The notes below the pieces were generated by a model that had not been told where the DNA came from, did not search any database, and saw only the letters and a program-made list of their open reading frames with translations. A stretch of 64,000 nt of DNA from an uncultured Bacillota bacterium (GTDB taxonomy: Bacteria > Bacillota > Clostridia > Lachnospirales > Lachnospiraceae). The position numbers were made by a program, and so were the translations under genes. Shown here one piece after another: positions 43,943 through 52,691 of the stretch (position 1 is the first letter of the stretch; the number at the start of each line of letters is the position of its first letter). Where the stretch lies: assembly GCA_958352855.1 (NCBI GenBank), contig CATWQE010000008.1:10273-74272 (forward strand), in the 5' to 3' direction.

Positions 43943-45232
43943 TTATTCCGCCAGCATCAGCTCTATCTTCTCATAAGCTTCCTTTACAATTTCTCTCTGT
44001 TCCTCCTCGTTTCCCTTTGCTTCCCTGCACGCATCACGCATCTTTTGAAGCTCTTTATCCAAATCTGAGGAAAAACGCGCACTGTTGATCTGACTATTTA
44101 ATGCTTTAAATGCTTTCTCCGTATCATCCGGTAAATATTTACAATCATTCTCAAATGCTTCCTGATGTGAAGGTACACCAAGGAAATAACTCGCTGTTGA
44201 GCTTCCTGCATATTTGCCTGCCTCCGGAAATCCCTCCCTGGTCATAATTTCATCACTAAAAAGCAAATCCAAAAAGGAAAATGCCTGACTGGGTCTTTTT
44301 GTATTCTTATTGATTCCTGCCCATGTAGTAATATTTGCATTGATTCCTCCCTCTCTGTTGGGATTTGCCAGAAGGCTGTTGGGATTTTGTTTATATCCCG
44401 TTGAATTTCTTACAAAAGAACTGGCAAAATCTTGTTCTGTCCAGACCAGATTCAGTCCCTTCACTTCCGGACCGTTCTCTGCAAATATGCCAAAATCAAT
44501 GGAATCCAGGACATATTGGTAGAGCTCTTCTTCTGATAATAGCAGCTTTTCGTTTGCATAATCCGCATACGCTCCTAACAAATCAGGAAAACTATGATTG
44601 ATAGCCGGAAACATGGTACTGGTAAGCCCTGCTTCCCCCGATACCAGACTGTCCCAGGAAGGCAACGGCATCTGTATAGGTTCTTCCTGTGGCTCCTCAA
44701 AATAACTGACACGATAATCATACGCAACAGGCAACAAACACTGCCCTTCTTCTGTTTTTCCCGCATCCATTACCACTTGATTGTAATGTTCCGGATTGAA
44801 ATACTCTGCATTTTTGATATAGTTATCCAGAAGAAGAAATGTGCCGGTATACATGGCTTTTTCAGGATTTTGGAAAAGCATCGGTTGTACTTCTTCCACC
44901 CACTTTGAAACATTGAAACATCTGTTATCCCTCATCAAAAATACATCCGGCCCTCCTCCTGCCAGCATCTCTGTACGAATTTCCGATATTTTAATCTCTG
45001 CCTCATCCGGACTGTCTGGAATCACAATCAACTCTGCCTTCAGAGGTTTGTTAAAATACTCCCAGGTTTCTATCAGCTTTGTCATACCATCCACATAAAT
45101 GGGTTGTGTGCAAATTTTCAGGGTATCCTGATTTTCTTTTTCCTCTACTGTTTTTTCTTTGCACCCCATACACCCCAGAAGGCCCATTCCCAAACCAACA
45201 ACCATCATTATTTTTTTCCAGTTTATCTTCAT
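43943..45232 (-). CDS. Extracellular solute-binding lipoprotein, second cluster
   Basis: A 429-residue lipoprotein: signal peptide with MMVVGLGMGLLGCMGC (lipid attachment at Cys about 20 or 23), then a divergent type 1 solute-binding fold with EMLAGGGPDVFLMRDNRCF (about 94-112), AYDYRVSYFEEP and PSQAFSFLDLLFSDEIM (about 320). The substrate cannot be read. ATG 45232 is chosen because the signal peptide starts there; the open frame extends nine codons upstream. The gene is preceded by the histidine-kinase gene and a strong hairpin. Confidence 0.9.
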   Translation of the reverse strand: MKINWKKIMMVVGLGMGLLGCMGCKEKTVEEKENQDTLKICTQPIYVDGMTKLIETWEYFNKPLKAELIVIPDSPDEAEIKISEIRTEMLAGGGPDVFLMRDNRCFNVSKWVEEVQPMLFQNPEKAMYTGTFLLLDNYIKNAEYFNPEHYNQVVMDAGKTEEGQCLLPVAYDYRVSYFEEPQEEPIQMPLPSWDSLVSGEAGLTSTMFPAINHSFPDLLGAYADYANEKLLLSEEELYQYVLDSIDFGIFAENGPEVKGLNLVWTEQDFASSFVRNSTGYKQNPNSLLANPNREGGINANITTWAGINKNTKRPSQAFSFLDLLFSDEIMTREGFPEAGKYAGSSTASYFLGVPSHQEAFENDCKYLPDDTEKAFKALNSQINSARFSSDLDKELQKMRDACREAKGNEEEQREIVKEAYEKIELMLAE

Positions 45233-45257
45233 TCCCGTTCCCTCCTTCACTGTAAAC

Positions 45258-45307
45258 AAAAAAGGATATTCTCTTCCACTCTATTGTATCAGAGAATACC
45301 CTTTTTT
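45258..45307 (-). terminator. Hairpin between histidine kinase and solute-binding genes
   Basis: AAAAAAGGATATTCTCT (45258-45274) pairs with AGAGAATACCCTTTTTT (45291-45307) with one wobble. It can end the two-component transcript; as little room remains for a separate promoter before the solute-binding gene, it may instead act as a read-through attenuator. Confidence 0.65.
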
Positions 45308-45319
45308 CCTGTTTTGACC

Positions 45320-46669
45320 TTATTCTTTGACTTTTTGACTGTCTATATCCTGTGCTTTTCCCATCAAAGTTACATTGACCTGAAACTCCTGATTCTCATC
45401 ACTGATTTCCAGAAATCCCCCGTTTTTCTCTACAATTTGTTTCACGCTTCCAAGCCCAAGTCCATGGAACGTATGGTCTGTTTTTGTAGTCAGATATTGA
45501 TGCTCTGCCTTCCTTCTCATTCCTTCATAGGGATTCTGGATTTCTAATAAAAACATATTGTTTGGCGTCATCATCCGAACTCTGATTTTCCGCTTTTTCT
45601 TCTCCACCTCCCGAACTGCCTCTATGGCATTATCCAGCAGATTTCCCAGCAGAATACACATTTCATCCTGCTTTAAAGGGCAGAACAATACCTGAACGTC
45701 TAACAAAAAAACAATACCTTCTTTTTTGGCAAGCTGCATCTTGTAATCCAGCATGAAATCAATTACCGTAAAGCCACTGTACCGGTTTCCCGATATCCTT
45801 TCCATACTATGATTCATCTCTTTTAAATACAATAATGCTTCTTCTTCCCTTCCCTGTGCCAGATAATCCTCCAGGAGTAAATGCTGGTGTTTTATATCAT
45901 GGAGATACCGCCTTTTTTCATTATACATTTCCTCTACAAGCCGGTATTGATTTCTCATCATTCTGTAATTCATGCGGAGCATCTGGTCCTGATACTGAAT
46001 TTCCCAGTTATAACGCATTACCAGAAATACAATGAACAGACAGAGAAACACAAACAGCAGCAAAGCAAGAAAAAGGACAAACTCCCTGGTCACTACACTG
46101 ATGGCCTGCTCTTTGGTAAAAGAAAGTTTCGCAATCACAGCTTCTCCCGTAGCCAGCGCCGACAAATACAAATATCCCCTTGGATTTGGACAGCGGATAA
46201 AGCCGCTTTCCCTGTTGCCATACCATAGCCAAAGCACCGCGCCTATAGTAAAAAGCATAAACACCATATGAAATAAAGTATAAGGATTGTGATAACGCTC
46301 ATCCACATATTGCAGAAAAAACTCATTTATTCTGAGACAGTCCAGGGTCAGTACAAAATAATGCACCACTTGAAGGTTAATCCAATAAAGCACATTTTTT
46401 GCAAAAAGTTCCCAGAAATCAATTTTGTAAAAAAGAAACAAAACGAACTGCAGGTAAATATAATGAAAGGTATAAAGAGGCGCAGAATATTTTTCATAAA
46501 AACTATTTTCAATTTCCAAAATCAAACATACAGAAATCAACAGCGCTACACGAATCCATTCCCCTCTTCGTTCTCTCCGAAACCCGGCCTTGCCCACTGC
46601 CAGCCTTACACCCACTAGAACTGTAATGATTCCCTCTGCGATTCTGATGATTTGCCCGACACTTAACAT
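45320..46669 (-). CDS. Sensor histidine kinase, GHKL/AgrC type
   Basis: A 449-residue membrane sensor. Six or so hydrophobic helices fill the first 220 residues. A cytoplasmic dimerisation helix holds the phospho-accepting His in RRYLHDIKHQHLL (about 258-270), and a GHKL ATPase domain has N-box LLGNLLDNAIEAV (about 347) and G-box FHGLGLGSVKQI (about 412). This is the AgrC/NatK class that pairs with LytTR regulators. ATG 46669 has GGAG 6 nt upstream and overlaps the regulator gene by 7 bp. Lying directly upstream of a sugar ABC cluster, it may sense the sugar or its envelope effects. Confidence 0.92.
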   Translation of the reverse strand: MLSVGQIIRIAEGIITVLVGVRLAVGKAGFRRERRGEWIRVALLISVCLILEIENSFYEKYSAPLYTFHYIYLQFVLFLFYKIDFWELFAKNVLYWINLQVVHYFVLTLDCLRINEFFLQYVDERYHNPYTLFHMVFMLFTIGAVLWLWYGNRESGFIRCPNPRGYLYLSALATGEAVIAKLSFTKEQAISVVTREFVLFLALLLFVFLCLFIVFLVMRYNWEIQYQDQMLRMNYRMMRNQYRLVEEMYNEKRRYLHDIKHQHLLLEDYLAQGREEEALLYLKEMNHSMERISGNRYSGFTVIDFMLDYKMQLAKKEGIVFLLDVQVLFCPLKQDEMCILLGNLLDNAIEAVREVEKKKRKIRVRMMTPNNMFLLEIQNPYEGMRRKAEHQYLTTKTDHTFHGLGLGSVKQIVEKNGGFLEISDENQEFQVNVTLMGKAQDIDSQKVKE

Positions 46670-47376
46670 AAACTTCTCCAATAATCACTGATTGCTTTTT
46701 TAAGCTTCTGTCCCTGTGGAATGCTCACAGGAATCCGCTCCTGATTTCGCATGACCACTGTATTTCCCTCCAACTGCATCACATGCTTTAGATTTACAAT
46801 GTGACTCTTATCTGTATAAACAAATTCCGGCGCTCCAAGAGCTGCAAATACCTTCTGCAAAGAAGTTCTCTCCCGAATTTCACCTTGCTTTGTATGAAAA
46901 TACACATATTTTCCTGCCACATCCAGATAAAAGATATCTTCATAAGCCATTCTGGCAAGAACAGACTGTGTCTCTATGGTGTAGAACCGCTGATTCCTTC
47001 CTTCTGTCTTTTTCTCCATTTCTTCCAGAGCAGGCGAAAGCTCTTCCTGCACTCTCTCTTTCATAATATACCGGAAAATTCCGTACTCATATCCTTTCAG
47101 ACTGTACTTCAAATAAGAGGTAACAAAAAGAATAAACGGTTCCTGATATTTCAGCCTGATTTCATGTGCCAGTTCCATACCATTCATATCTGGCATCTGA
47201 ATATCCAGAATATAGGCATCATAGTACACGCCTTCTTCCAAATCCCATAGAAGCTCTCTGGAATACTGATATTTTTTTATTTCATAAATTCTTCTGTTTT
47301 TTCGTGCAAAATCTTCTATTATTCCCTGTACCAAGTCTAAATAAACAGGTTCGTCATCTAATATTGCAATTTTCAT
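46663..47376 (-). CDS. LytTR-family response regulator
   Basis: A 237-residue regulator: receiver domain (about 1-120) with acidic pocket LDDEP, phospho-accepting Asp in YILDIQMPDMNGMEL (about 55-69), conserved Thr/Ser and Lys (TSYLKYSLKGYEYG), and a LytTR DNA-binding domain (about 138-236; DIFYLDVAGKYVYFHTKQG, TDKSHIVNLKHV). Such regulators bind paired 9-bp direct repeats. ATG 47376 has SD GGGAAG. First gene of the regulator-kinase pair, possibly continuing into the ABC cluster. Confidence 0.94.
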   Translation of the reverse strand: MKIAILDDEPVYLDLVQGIIEDFARKNRRIYEIKKYQYSRELLWDLEEGVYYDAYILDIQMPDMNGMELAHEIRLKYQEPFILFVTSYLKYSLKGYEYGIFRYIMKERVQEELSPALEEMEKKTEGRNQRFYTIETQSVLARMAYEDIFYLDVAGKYVYFHTKQGEIRERTSLQKVFAALGAPEFVYTDKSHIVNLKHVMQLEGNTVVMRNQERIPVSIPQGQKLKKAISDYWRSLC

Positions 47377-47495
47377 ACTTTCTTCCCTGACTTTACAAAT
47401 AATCTGTCACTATTGTACCAAATATTTCATAAAAAAACTACATTTCCCCCCTTGCAATTTCTTAAAATCAGGTGTAGTATACATATATCAATACA

Positions 47496-47510
47496 TAGTT
47501 TTGAAAACTA
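47496..47510. promoter_or_regulatory. 15-bp palindrome between LytTR regulator and hemolysin III genes
   Basis: TAGTTTT-G-AAAACTA in the 203-bp divergent gap. A second inverted pair TATGAAT/ATTCATA follows about 15 bp on. Candidate operators for either gene; no regulator assigned. Confidence 0.4.
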
Positions 47511-47579
47511 CATCTAAAATTTATGAATACCGCATAAATCAATTCATATACTATAAAAAACAGAACAGGAGTGGTATGT

Positions 47580-48242
47580 ATGAAATTTAAAATTAAAGAC
47601 CCCGGAAGCGCAATTACTCATTTTATCGGCTGCATCATGGCCATTCTGGCAGCTCTCCCTCTGCTGCACAAGGCAGCCAGAGAACCGGACAGTATTTATG
47701 TCATTGCCATGGGAATTTTCATTCTCAGCATGATTTTGCTCTATGCAGCCAGCACTATCTACCACACCGTAGACTCTACAGAAAAAGTAAACCGCCGGCT
47801 TCGCAAAATAGACCATATGATGATTTTCATCCTTATTGCAGGCAGCTATACCCCGGTTTGCCTTATTGTCCTTCAGGGAACTACCGGATACCTTCTTTGT
47901 GGGGCTGTGTGGGCTGTGGCAATTATTGGAATCATTATTAAGGCTTGCTGGATAAACTGCCCGAAATGGTTCTCCTCTGTGATTTACATTGGCATGGGAT
48001 GGCTCTGTGTCTTTGCTTTTGTTCCCATTGTCCATTCCCTTCCATCAGCCGGTTTTGGATGGCTTCTGGCAGGCGGCATCATTTATACAGTAGGGGGAAT
48101 TATCTATGCTTTGAAATTACCAATTTTTAACTCCCATCATAAAAATTTTGGCTCTCATGAAATTTTCCATCTTTTTGTTATGGGAGGAAGCATCTGCCAC
48201 TTTATTGTCATGTATTTCTTTGTTTTACCTATGGGGATGTAA
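47580..48242 (+). CDS. Hemolysin III / YqfA-like membrane protein
   Basis: A 220-residue seven-helix membrane protein of the HlyIII/PAQR superfamily. Conserved His and Asp residues occur in the expected places: ITHFIGCIMAILAALPLLH near the N-terminus, STIYHTVDSTEK (about 62), IDHMMIFILIAGSYTP (about 80) and the C-terminal GSHEIFHLFVMGGSICHFIV, consistent with a metal site. Physiological role is unsettled. ATG 47580 has SD AGGAG 8 nt upstream; an in-frame GTG at 47571 is less likely. Its stop codon lies within its terminator. Confidence 0.93.
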   Translation: MKFKIKDPGSAITHFIGCIMAILAALPLLHKAAREPDSIYVIAMGIFILSMILLYAASTIYHTVDSTEKVNRRLRKIDHMMIFILIAGSYTPVCLIVLQGTTGYLLCGAVWAVAIIGIIIKACWINCPKWFSSVIYIGMGWLCVFAFVPIVHSLPSAGFGWLLAGGIIYTVGGIIYALKLPIFNSHHKNFGSHEIFHLFVMGGSICHFIVMYFFVLPMGM

Positions 48243-48258
48243 GTAGCATCCCCTTTTT
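48233..48258 (+). terminator. Terminator of the hemolysin III gene
   Basis: GGGGATG/CATCCCC stem whose loop contains the stop codon, then TTTTT. The GGDEF gene converges on it. Confidence 0.75.
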
Positions 48259-48261
48259 CAT

Positions 48262-50529
48262 TTATTCATAAATCCGATAGCCATTCTTTGTTGCATTCTT
48301 TACCAGATACAATGCCTTGTCCGCTTTTTCATAAAGCTGTGTAAAATCTTTCCCCTGCTTGGGCGCAAATACTGCGCCAACAGACGCACTGATTGTTACC
48401 TGCCGCTCCCCGCTGCCATAAGTAAGGACTAATTTTTTCAGCAAACTGGAAAGCACCTTATCCAGCGCCTCCTTTGGAAGACCTTTCGCAAATATAATGA
48501 ATTCGTCTCCACCCAGACGGCATACCACATCATAGCTTCTGAAATGTTTTACCAGAATTTTTGCCACCTCTGCAAGCGCGCAGTCTCCTGTCATATGTCC
48601 CAGATTATCATTTAACTGCTTAAATCCGTCTAAATCCAGAATCATAAATACCCCTGTCTCCTCTGATTCCATACTGGCAAGAGCCTGATTTATTTTCTGT
48701 GTTCCGGCGCTGCGGTTATAAACCATAGTAAGAGCATCATAAACCGCAGTCTGCTCCAAATGTAGCTCTTTTCTCTTCTTACTGTCAATATCACGAATTG
48801 TTAAAAGCGCAATAAGTTCTCCCTGTTCTTCACTCAGGTGGATTTCACTGGCAACCCAGTACACAATCCCTTCATCATCTCTACATTCATATTCCAGGCT
48901 ATAATCAAAATTCTGGTTTTGAAAATACTGCTTTATGCTCTCTGGGGAACACTTTTCACGAAACAGCTCCCAGTATTGTTTTAATACCCTGTGTTCCATA
49001 AAAATTTCAAAGGCATTACTATATTTTCTCAACTGCTTTTGCTCTTCATTATTCTTTTTTAACACCTTATCCTGGGTGATATTGATTTCATAAAAGGCAA
49101 TGGTGTCTGTCATAAACAGATTTCTCAGTTTTTCTTCTTTCTCTAGCTGAATTTCCCGTATTCTTTTCTCTGTAACATCATATATCATACCAATAGAACG
49201 CACCGGTCTGTTCTTATTATCATATAAATGTGATATCTTTACATGATAATAACAGATTCCCCTTTTTTGCTCTGCAGTAATATCCAACTCAGACTGTTCC
49301 AGATTCGCCTGCATATCCTTCTTCATCTGTTTTATAAATTCCTCTATCACAGTCTTATTTCTGGCATCAACACAATTTATCATTTCTTTTGAAGCATTCT
49401 GAATACACTGTGGAATTCCAAGCCTGTTCATACTGTCATTCATAAAATCCATCTGGTCTTTCATTGCATCATAAAGAAATACAAAGCTCTCCATCTCATC
49501 TGTGGCAATTTGAAAAATACTGTCCCGAATCCTTAGTTCTCTGTTCATTTTCTCTGTTTTCCTCTTTTCAAAGGAAACCACTGCAAAATATCCTGCCACA
49601 AACAGCAATAAAATAATTAAAATCTGGCCAGTCAACTGAACTGCATGTCCCTGTAAATGAGACACCTTACTTGTCATAGAGTCTCCGTCTACCACAGTAA
49701 CCACATACCATTCATTAATATCGATTGGTGTAATATAGACGTAATCTCTGTTTTCCTCTGGCCCTATTTCTGTATAGGTAGATTGTTTTTTCTCCATATA
49801 CTGCCTGATTTTCTCAATAGACATCTGACTTTCTGCTGCTTCTAAATCAGAAAAGAGAGTTTCCTGATTTAAGATAGCCTCTCTGTACAAAAATCTGCTG
49901 ATATAGTCGCCTTCTGAATCAACAATATACTGGTTTTTATTATGCTCTGTTACATCCTCATTATCGTAAATTTTATAATTCTCTGTTTCAATAATACCAT
50001 ACAGCACTCCTTTTACCTGGCCCTGCACTCCAAATACCGGTGAAGATAAGAAAAAAACTTCTTCATCAAAAATTTTTGATTCTGTGGATTTGCTGACAAA
50101 AGTCTTTCCCTGCATACTGTTTTGAAAAAAATCACGCTCTGATACATTCACAATATCACCGGTGCTTATCCTGCTGATACCATCCGAAGTAGCCACGCCA
50201 AAACGATGTAGACCTGTGTCCTGCTCAGATAAAATCCTGTTTAAGCCCGCCATGACCTCGTCACTTTTAATATCCTCTTTCTCTTCCAGCAATTTCGCAA
50301 TATATCCTATATTTTGTAAAGAAGCATTCACCTTTTCTTCTACCATGGCAGCCCCCTGGTCAGATAAACTTGCCATAGCCTGAACCAGACTCTTTGTTTC
50401 TTCTTCTCTTACATCTTTTTCAAATCTGCCTAAAAGGATACTGATATATACAATAATAAAAACAGACGATAAAATAAGTCCCACAGCCTTCCATATGGTT
50501 GTCCTGTTTTCTTTTTGTTGTTCCCTCAC
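48262..50529 (-). CDS. Membrane diguanylate cyclase with Cache and PAS-like sensing domains
   Basis: A 755-residue signalling protein. Membrane helix about 12-32; an extracellular double-Cache domain (about 45-285; HRFGVATSDGISRISTGD, VVTVVDGDSMTSKV); a second helix about 300-322; PAS-like regions (about 335-580); and a GGDEF domain (about 590-755) with intact active-site RLGGDEFIIF. An RxxD inhibitory site (RSYD) lies exactly five residues before GGDEF, so product feedback is likely. No EAL domain. It should make cyclic di-GMP in response to a small ligand outside. The start is GTG 50529. It is divergent from perR. Confidence 0.93.
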   Translation of the reverse strand: MREQQKENRTTIWKAVGLILSSVFIIVYISILLGRFEKDVREEETKSLVQAMASLSDQGAAMVEEKVNASLQNIGYIAKLLEEKEDIKSDEVMAGLNRILSEQDTGLHRFGVATSDGISRISTGDIVNVSERDFFQNSMQGKTFVSKSTESKIFDEEVFFLSSPVFGVQGQVKGVLYGIIETENYKIYDNEDVTEHNKNQYIVDSEGDYISRFLYREAILNQETLFSDLEAAESQMSIEKIRQYMEKKQSTYTEIGPEENRDYVYITPIDINEWYVVTVVDGDSMTSKVSHLQGHAVQLTGQILIILLLFVAGYFAVVSFEKRKTEKMNRELRIRDSIFQIATDEMESFVFLYDAMKDQMDFMNDSMNRLGIPQCIQNASKEMINCVDARNKTVIEEFIKQMKKDMQANLEQSELDITAEQKRGICYYHVKISHLYDNKNRPVRSIGMIYDVTEKRIREIQLEKEEKLRNLFMTDTIAFYEINITQDKVLKKNNEEQKQLRKYSNAFEIFMEHRVLKQYWELFREKCSPESIKQYFQNQNFDYSLEYECRDDEGIVYWVASEIHLSEEQGELIALLTIRDIDSKKRKELHLEQTAVYDALTMVYNRSAGTQKINQALASMESEETGVFMILDLDGFKQLNDNLGHMTGDCALAEVAKILVKHFRSYDVVCRLGGDEFIIFAKGLPKEALDKVLSSLLKKLVLTYGSGERQVTISASVGAVFAPKQGKDFTQLYEKADKALYLVKNATKNGYRIYE

Positions 50530-50652
50530 GTTGCTTTATTCCTTCCTGTTTGTCTCTATATATCTTTCTGTTAAGTATACAATAATACATTCCTGTGCTT
50601 CAAGGGCATAAACTTATTCCATTGTGTTCTCAAAAAAATGTCATAAATATAC

Positions 50653-50681
50653 TTGACTTTTTTTATCAAGTATGATATCTT
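50653..50681 (+). promoter_or_regulatory. Promoter of perR
   Basis: -35 TTGACT and -10 TATCTT with a 17-bp spacer. It is overlapped by CTTGA-N9-TCAAG (50652-50670), also found at the rubrerythrin promoter. Confidence 0.65.
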
Positions 50682-50686
50682 AATAT

Positions 50687-50719
50687 CAGTAACAATTATT
50701 GTTATTAATCTTGTTACTG
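50687..50719 (+). promoter_or_regulatory. PerR/Fur-type operator at perR
   Basis: Nested palindromes just after the -10: inner AACAATTATTGTT (50691-50703) and outer CAGTAACA/TGTTACTG (50687-50694, 50712-50719). The position fits autorepression by PerR. Confidence 0.55.
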
Positions 50720-50764
50720 AAAGATAATCTCTCAGATTCTTCTGACTGATGGAAAGGAGAGTAT

Positions 50765-51172
50765 ATGGCTACATTAAAATACAGCCGACAGAGGGAATGC
50801 ATCCGGGAATACGTAAGAAACTGCAAGGAACACCCTACCGCAGACAGTATTTACGGGAAAATGAAAGACGAATTTCCCAATATCAGTCTGGGGACTGTGT
50901 ACCGTAACCTTTCTCTTCTTGTGGAGCTTGGAGAAATCACAAAGATTTCCATAGACAATGGCCCTGACCGGTTTGATTGCAATACCCGCCCTCACAGTCA
51001 TTTTGTCTGCACTCACTGTCATTGTATTCAAGACATGGACGTACCTGAAATTGACGGAATTGTGGAAAAAGCATCGGAAAAGTTCAACGGAAAAGTTTCC
51101 GCCCACAGGACTACATTTTACGGTATCTGTAAACACTGTTTAGAGGAAGAAAAAAATCAAAAAACTTCTTGA
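50765..51172 (+). CDS. perR: Peroxide-responsive repressor PerR (Fur family)
   Basis: Metal-dependent repressor inactivated by oxidation of its metal-binding His residues by peroxide. The 135-residue product has a winged-helix domain (about 1-75; HPTADSIYGKMKDEFPNISL, GTVYRNLSLLVELGEI), a metal site with FDCNTRPHSHFVCTHCHC (about 75-92), and two CxxC zinc motifs (CTHC about 88-91, CKHC about 124-127). It heads a locus with two rubrerythrins. Its stop codon TGA is part of the TTGACA -35 element of the next gene, so the units are adjacent but separately promoted. Confidence 0.92.
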   Translation: MATLKYSRQRECIREYVRNCKEHPTADSIYGKMKDEFPNISLGTVYRNLSLLVELGEITKISIDNGPDRFDCNTRPHSHFVCTHCHCIQDMDVPEIDGIVEKASEKFNGKVSAHRTTFYGICKHCLEEEKNQKTS

Positions 51173-51197
51173 CAATTTCTATCAAGTATGTTAAATT
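51169..51197 (+). promoter_or_regulatory. Promoter of the rubrerythrin genes
   Basis: Consensus -35 TTGACA, overlapping the perR stop codon, and -10 TAAATT after 17 bp. CTTGA-N9-TCAAG (51168-51186) covers -35 and spacer with the same geometry as at perR. Confidence 0.65.
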
Positions 51198-51220
51198 ATA
51201 ATAGTAATCATTACTATTAT
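51198..51220 (+). promoter_or_regulatory. 23-bp perfect palindrome, PerR-type operator
   Basis: Arms ATAATAGTAAT and ATTACTATTAT around a central C, immediately downstream of the -10. The TAAT-rich 7-1-7-like symmetry matches Fur/PerR boxes. It is the strongest operator candidate in the window. Confidence 0.7.
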
Positions 51221-51299
51221 TACTTCTTCAACAACCTGGCTTTGGCCAGATGAAATAACACAAAATAAAAATTCAAATAAGAAAAGGAGATTTACAATT

Positions 51300-51842
51300 A
51301 TGAAAAAATTTGTATGCAGCGTATGTGGTTATGTTTATGAAGGTGAAACAGCTCCAGAAAAATGTCCAGTTTGTGGCGTTGGAGCAGAAAAATTTGTTGA
51401 ACAGACAGCAGAGAGAAGCTGGGCTGCAGAACACGTTGTAGGTGTTGCTCAGGGCGTTAGCGAAGATATCTTAGCTGATTTAAGAGCAAACTTCGAAGGT
51501 GAATGCTCAGAAGTTGGTATGTACTTGGCTATGGCTAGAGTTGCTCACAGAGAAGGATATCCAGAAATCGGTTTATACTGGGAAAAAGCTGCTTACGAAG
51601 AAGCAGAACATGCTGCTAAATTCGCTGAATTATTAGGCGAAGTTGTTACAAACAGCACAAAGAAAAACCTTGAAATGCGTGTAGAAGCTGAAAATGGCGC
51701 TACAGCAGGTAAATTCGACCTGGCTAAACGTGCAAAAGCTGCAAACCTTGACGCTATCCATGACACAGTTCATGAAATGGCAAGAGACGAAGCTCGTCAT
51801 GGAAAAGCATTTGAAGGTCTGTTAAAGAGATACTTCGGTTAA
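51300..51842 (+). CDS. Reverse rubrerythrin (rubredoxin domain first)
   Basis: NAD(P)H-linked peroxide reductase of anaerobes. The 180-residue product starts with a rubredoxin-like domain ([21 protein letters not shown], Cys pairs at about 6/9 and 22/25) and then has the four-helix diiron domain with [13 protein letters not shown] (about 66), EEAEHAAKF (about 100) and DEARHGKAF (about 163), which supply the Glu/His ligands. Domain order is the reverse of classical rubrerythrin. ATG 51300 has SD AAGGAG about 11 nt upstream. Directly controlled by the PerR-type palindrome upstream. Confidence 0.95.
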   Translation: MKKFVCSVCGYVYEGETAPEKCPVCGVGAEKFVEQTAERSWAAEHVVGVAQGVSEDILADLRANFEGECSEVGMYLAMARVAHREGYPEIGLYWEKAAYEEAEHAAKFAELLGEVVTNSTKKNLEMRVEAENGATAGKFDLAKRAKAANLDAIHDTVHEMARDEARHGKAFEGLLKRYFG

Positions 51843-51870
51843 TTCATACGATATCAGAACATTGAAATCT

Positions 51871-51907
51871 AAGGGACTGTCGCATAAAGCTACAGTCCCT
51901 TATTTGT
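51871..51907 (+). terminator. Hairpin between the two rubrerythrin genes
   Basis: AAGGGACTGT/ACAGTCCCTT, 10-bp stem followed by TATTTGT. Partial terminator, so the second rubrerythrin is probably expressed by read-through. Confidence 0.65.
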
Positions 51908-51923
51908 ACAGGAGGATATTTTT

Positions 51924-52460
51924 ATGAGTAAATATGCAGGTACAAAGACAGAAAAAAACCTGATGGAAGCATTTGCAGGAGAATCCCAGGCAAGAAATAA
52001 ATATACTTATTACGCTTCTGCCGCTAAAAAAGCCGGTTATGAGCAGTTAGCTGCTCTTTATCTTGAAACAGCGGATCAGGAAAAAGAACATGCCAAAATG
52101 TGGTTTAAAGAATTCCATGGCATTCATGATGTAGAAACAAATCTTACGGATGCGGCACAGGGCGAAAACTTTGAGTGGACAGACATGTATGCACGTATGG
52201 CAAGAGAAGCCAGAGAAGAAGGCTTTCCTGAACTGGCTGCAAAATTTGAAGGTGTTGCCAAAGTAGAAGCAGCCCACGAAAAACGCTACTTAAAATTACT
52301 GGAAAGCTATAAAGCAGGAAACACCTTTAAAGGTGACGCTCCTTTAGGATGGAAGTGCAGAAACTGTGGATATGTACATGAAGGAGAAGAAGCGCCGGAA
52401 GTATGCCCGGTATGCGCTCACCCAAGAGCTTATTTTGAAAGAAAAGTAGAAAATTATTAA
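51924..52460 (+). CDS. rbr: Classical rubrerythrin
   Basis: Non-heme diiron peroxidase that reduces hydrogen peroxide. The 178-residue product has the diiron four-helix bundle (about 1-140; [47 protein letters not shown] EAAHEKRY at about 116) and a C-terminal rubredoxin domain with [20 protein letters not shown] (about 148-167) binding one iron. SD AGGAGG lies 9 nt before ATG 51924. It lies 81 bp after the reverse rubrerythrin and probably shares the PerR-controlled promoter. Confidence 0.96.
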   Translation: MSKYAGTKTEKNLMEAFAGESQARNKYTYYASAAKKAGYEQLAALYLETADQEKEHAKMWFKEFHGIHDVETNLTDAAQGENFEWTDMYARMAREAREEGFPELAAKFEGVAKVEAAHEKRYLKLLESYKAGNTFKGDAPLGWKCRNCGYVHEGEEAPEVCPVCAHPRAYFERKVENY

Positions 52461-52468
52461 ACCCCTTA

Positions 52469-52514
52469 AAAAGTACCTTACCGAAACGTATATACGAACC
52501 GGAAAGGTACTTTT
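52469..52514 (+). terminator. Terminator of the rubrerythrin unit
   Basis: AAAAGTACCTT and AAGGTACTTTT form an 11-bp stem, with a small CGTATATACG palindrome in the loop. Confidence 0.75.
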
Positions 52515-52691
52515 CTTTGTACAATCCTTGATTCCTGATAGCAGGTATTTTATAATCAAGATACATAGGTAAGAGGCAGGTGATGTTCAGTCAAGATGCT
52601 TTTCTACGGAAGATAACATTTGAAAATACAATCAGAGGACATAAATCAAAATACATGAGACAACACTACATACATAGGAGAGGAAAGTTTC

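Noticed and set aside
51300..52460. The two rubrerythrins as a simple duplication
   Set aside because: They have opposite domain order (rubredoxin first against last), so they belong to different subfamilies.
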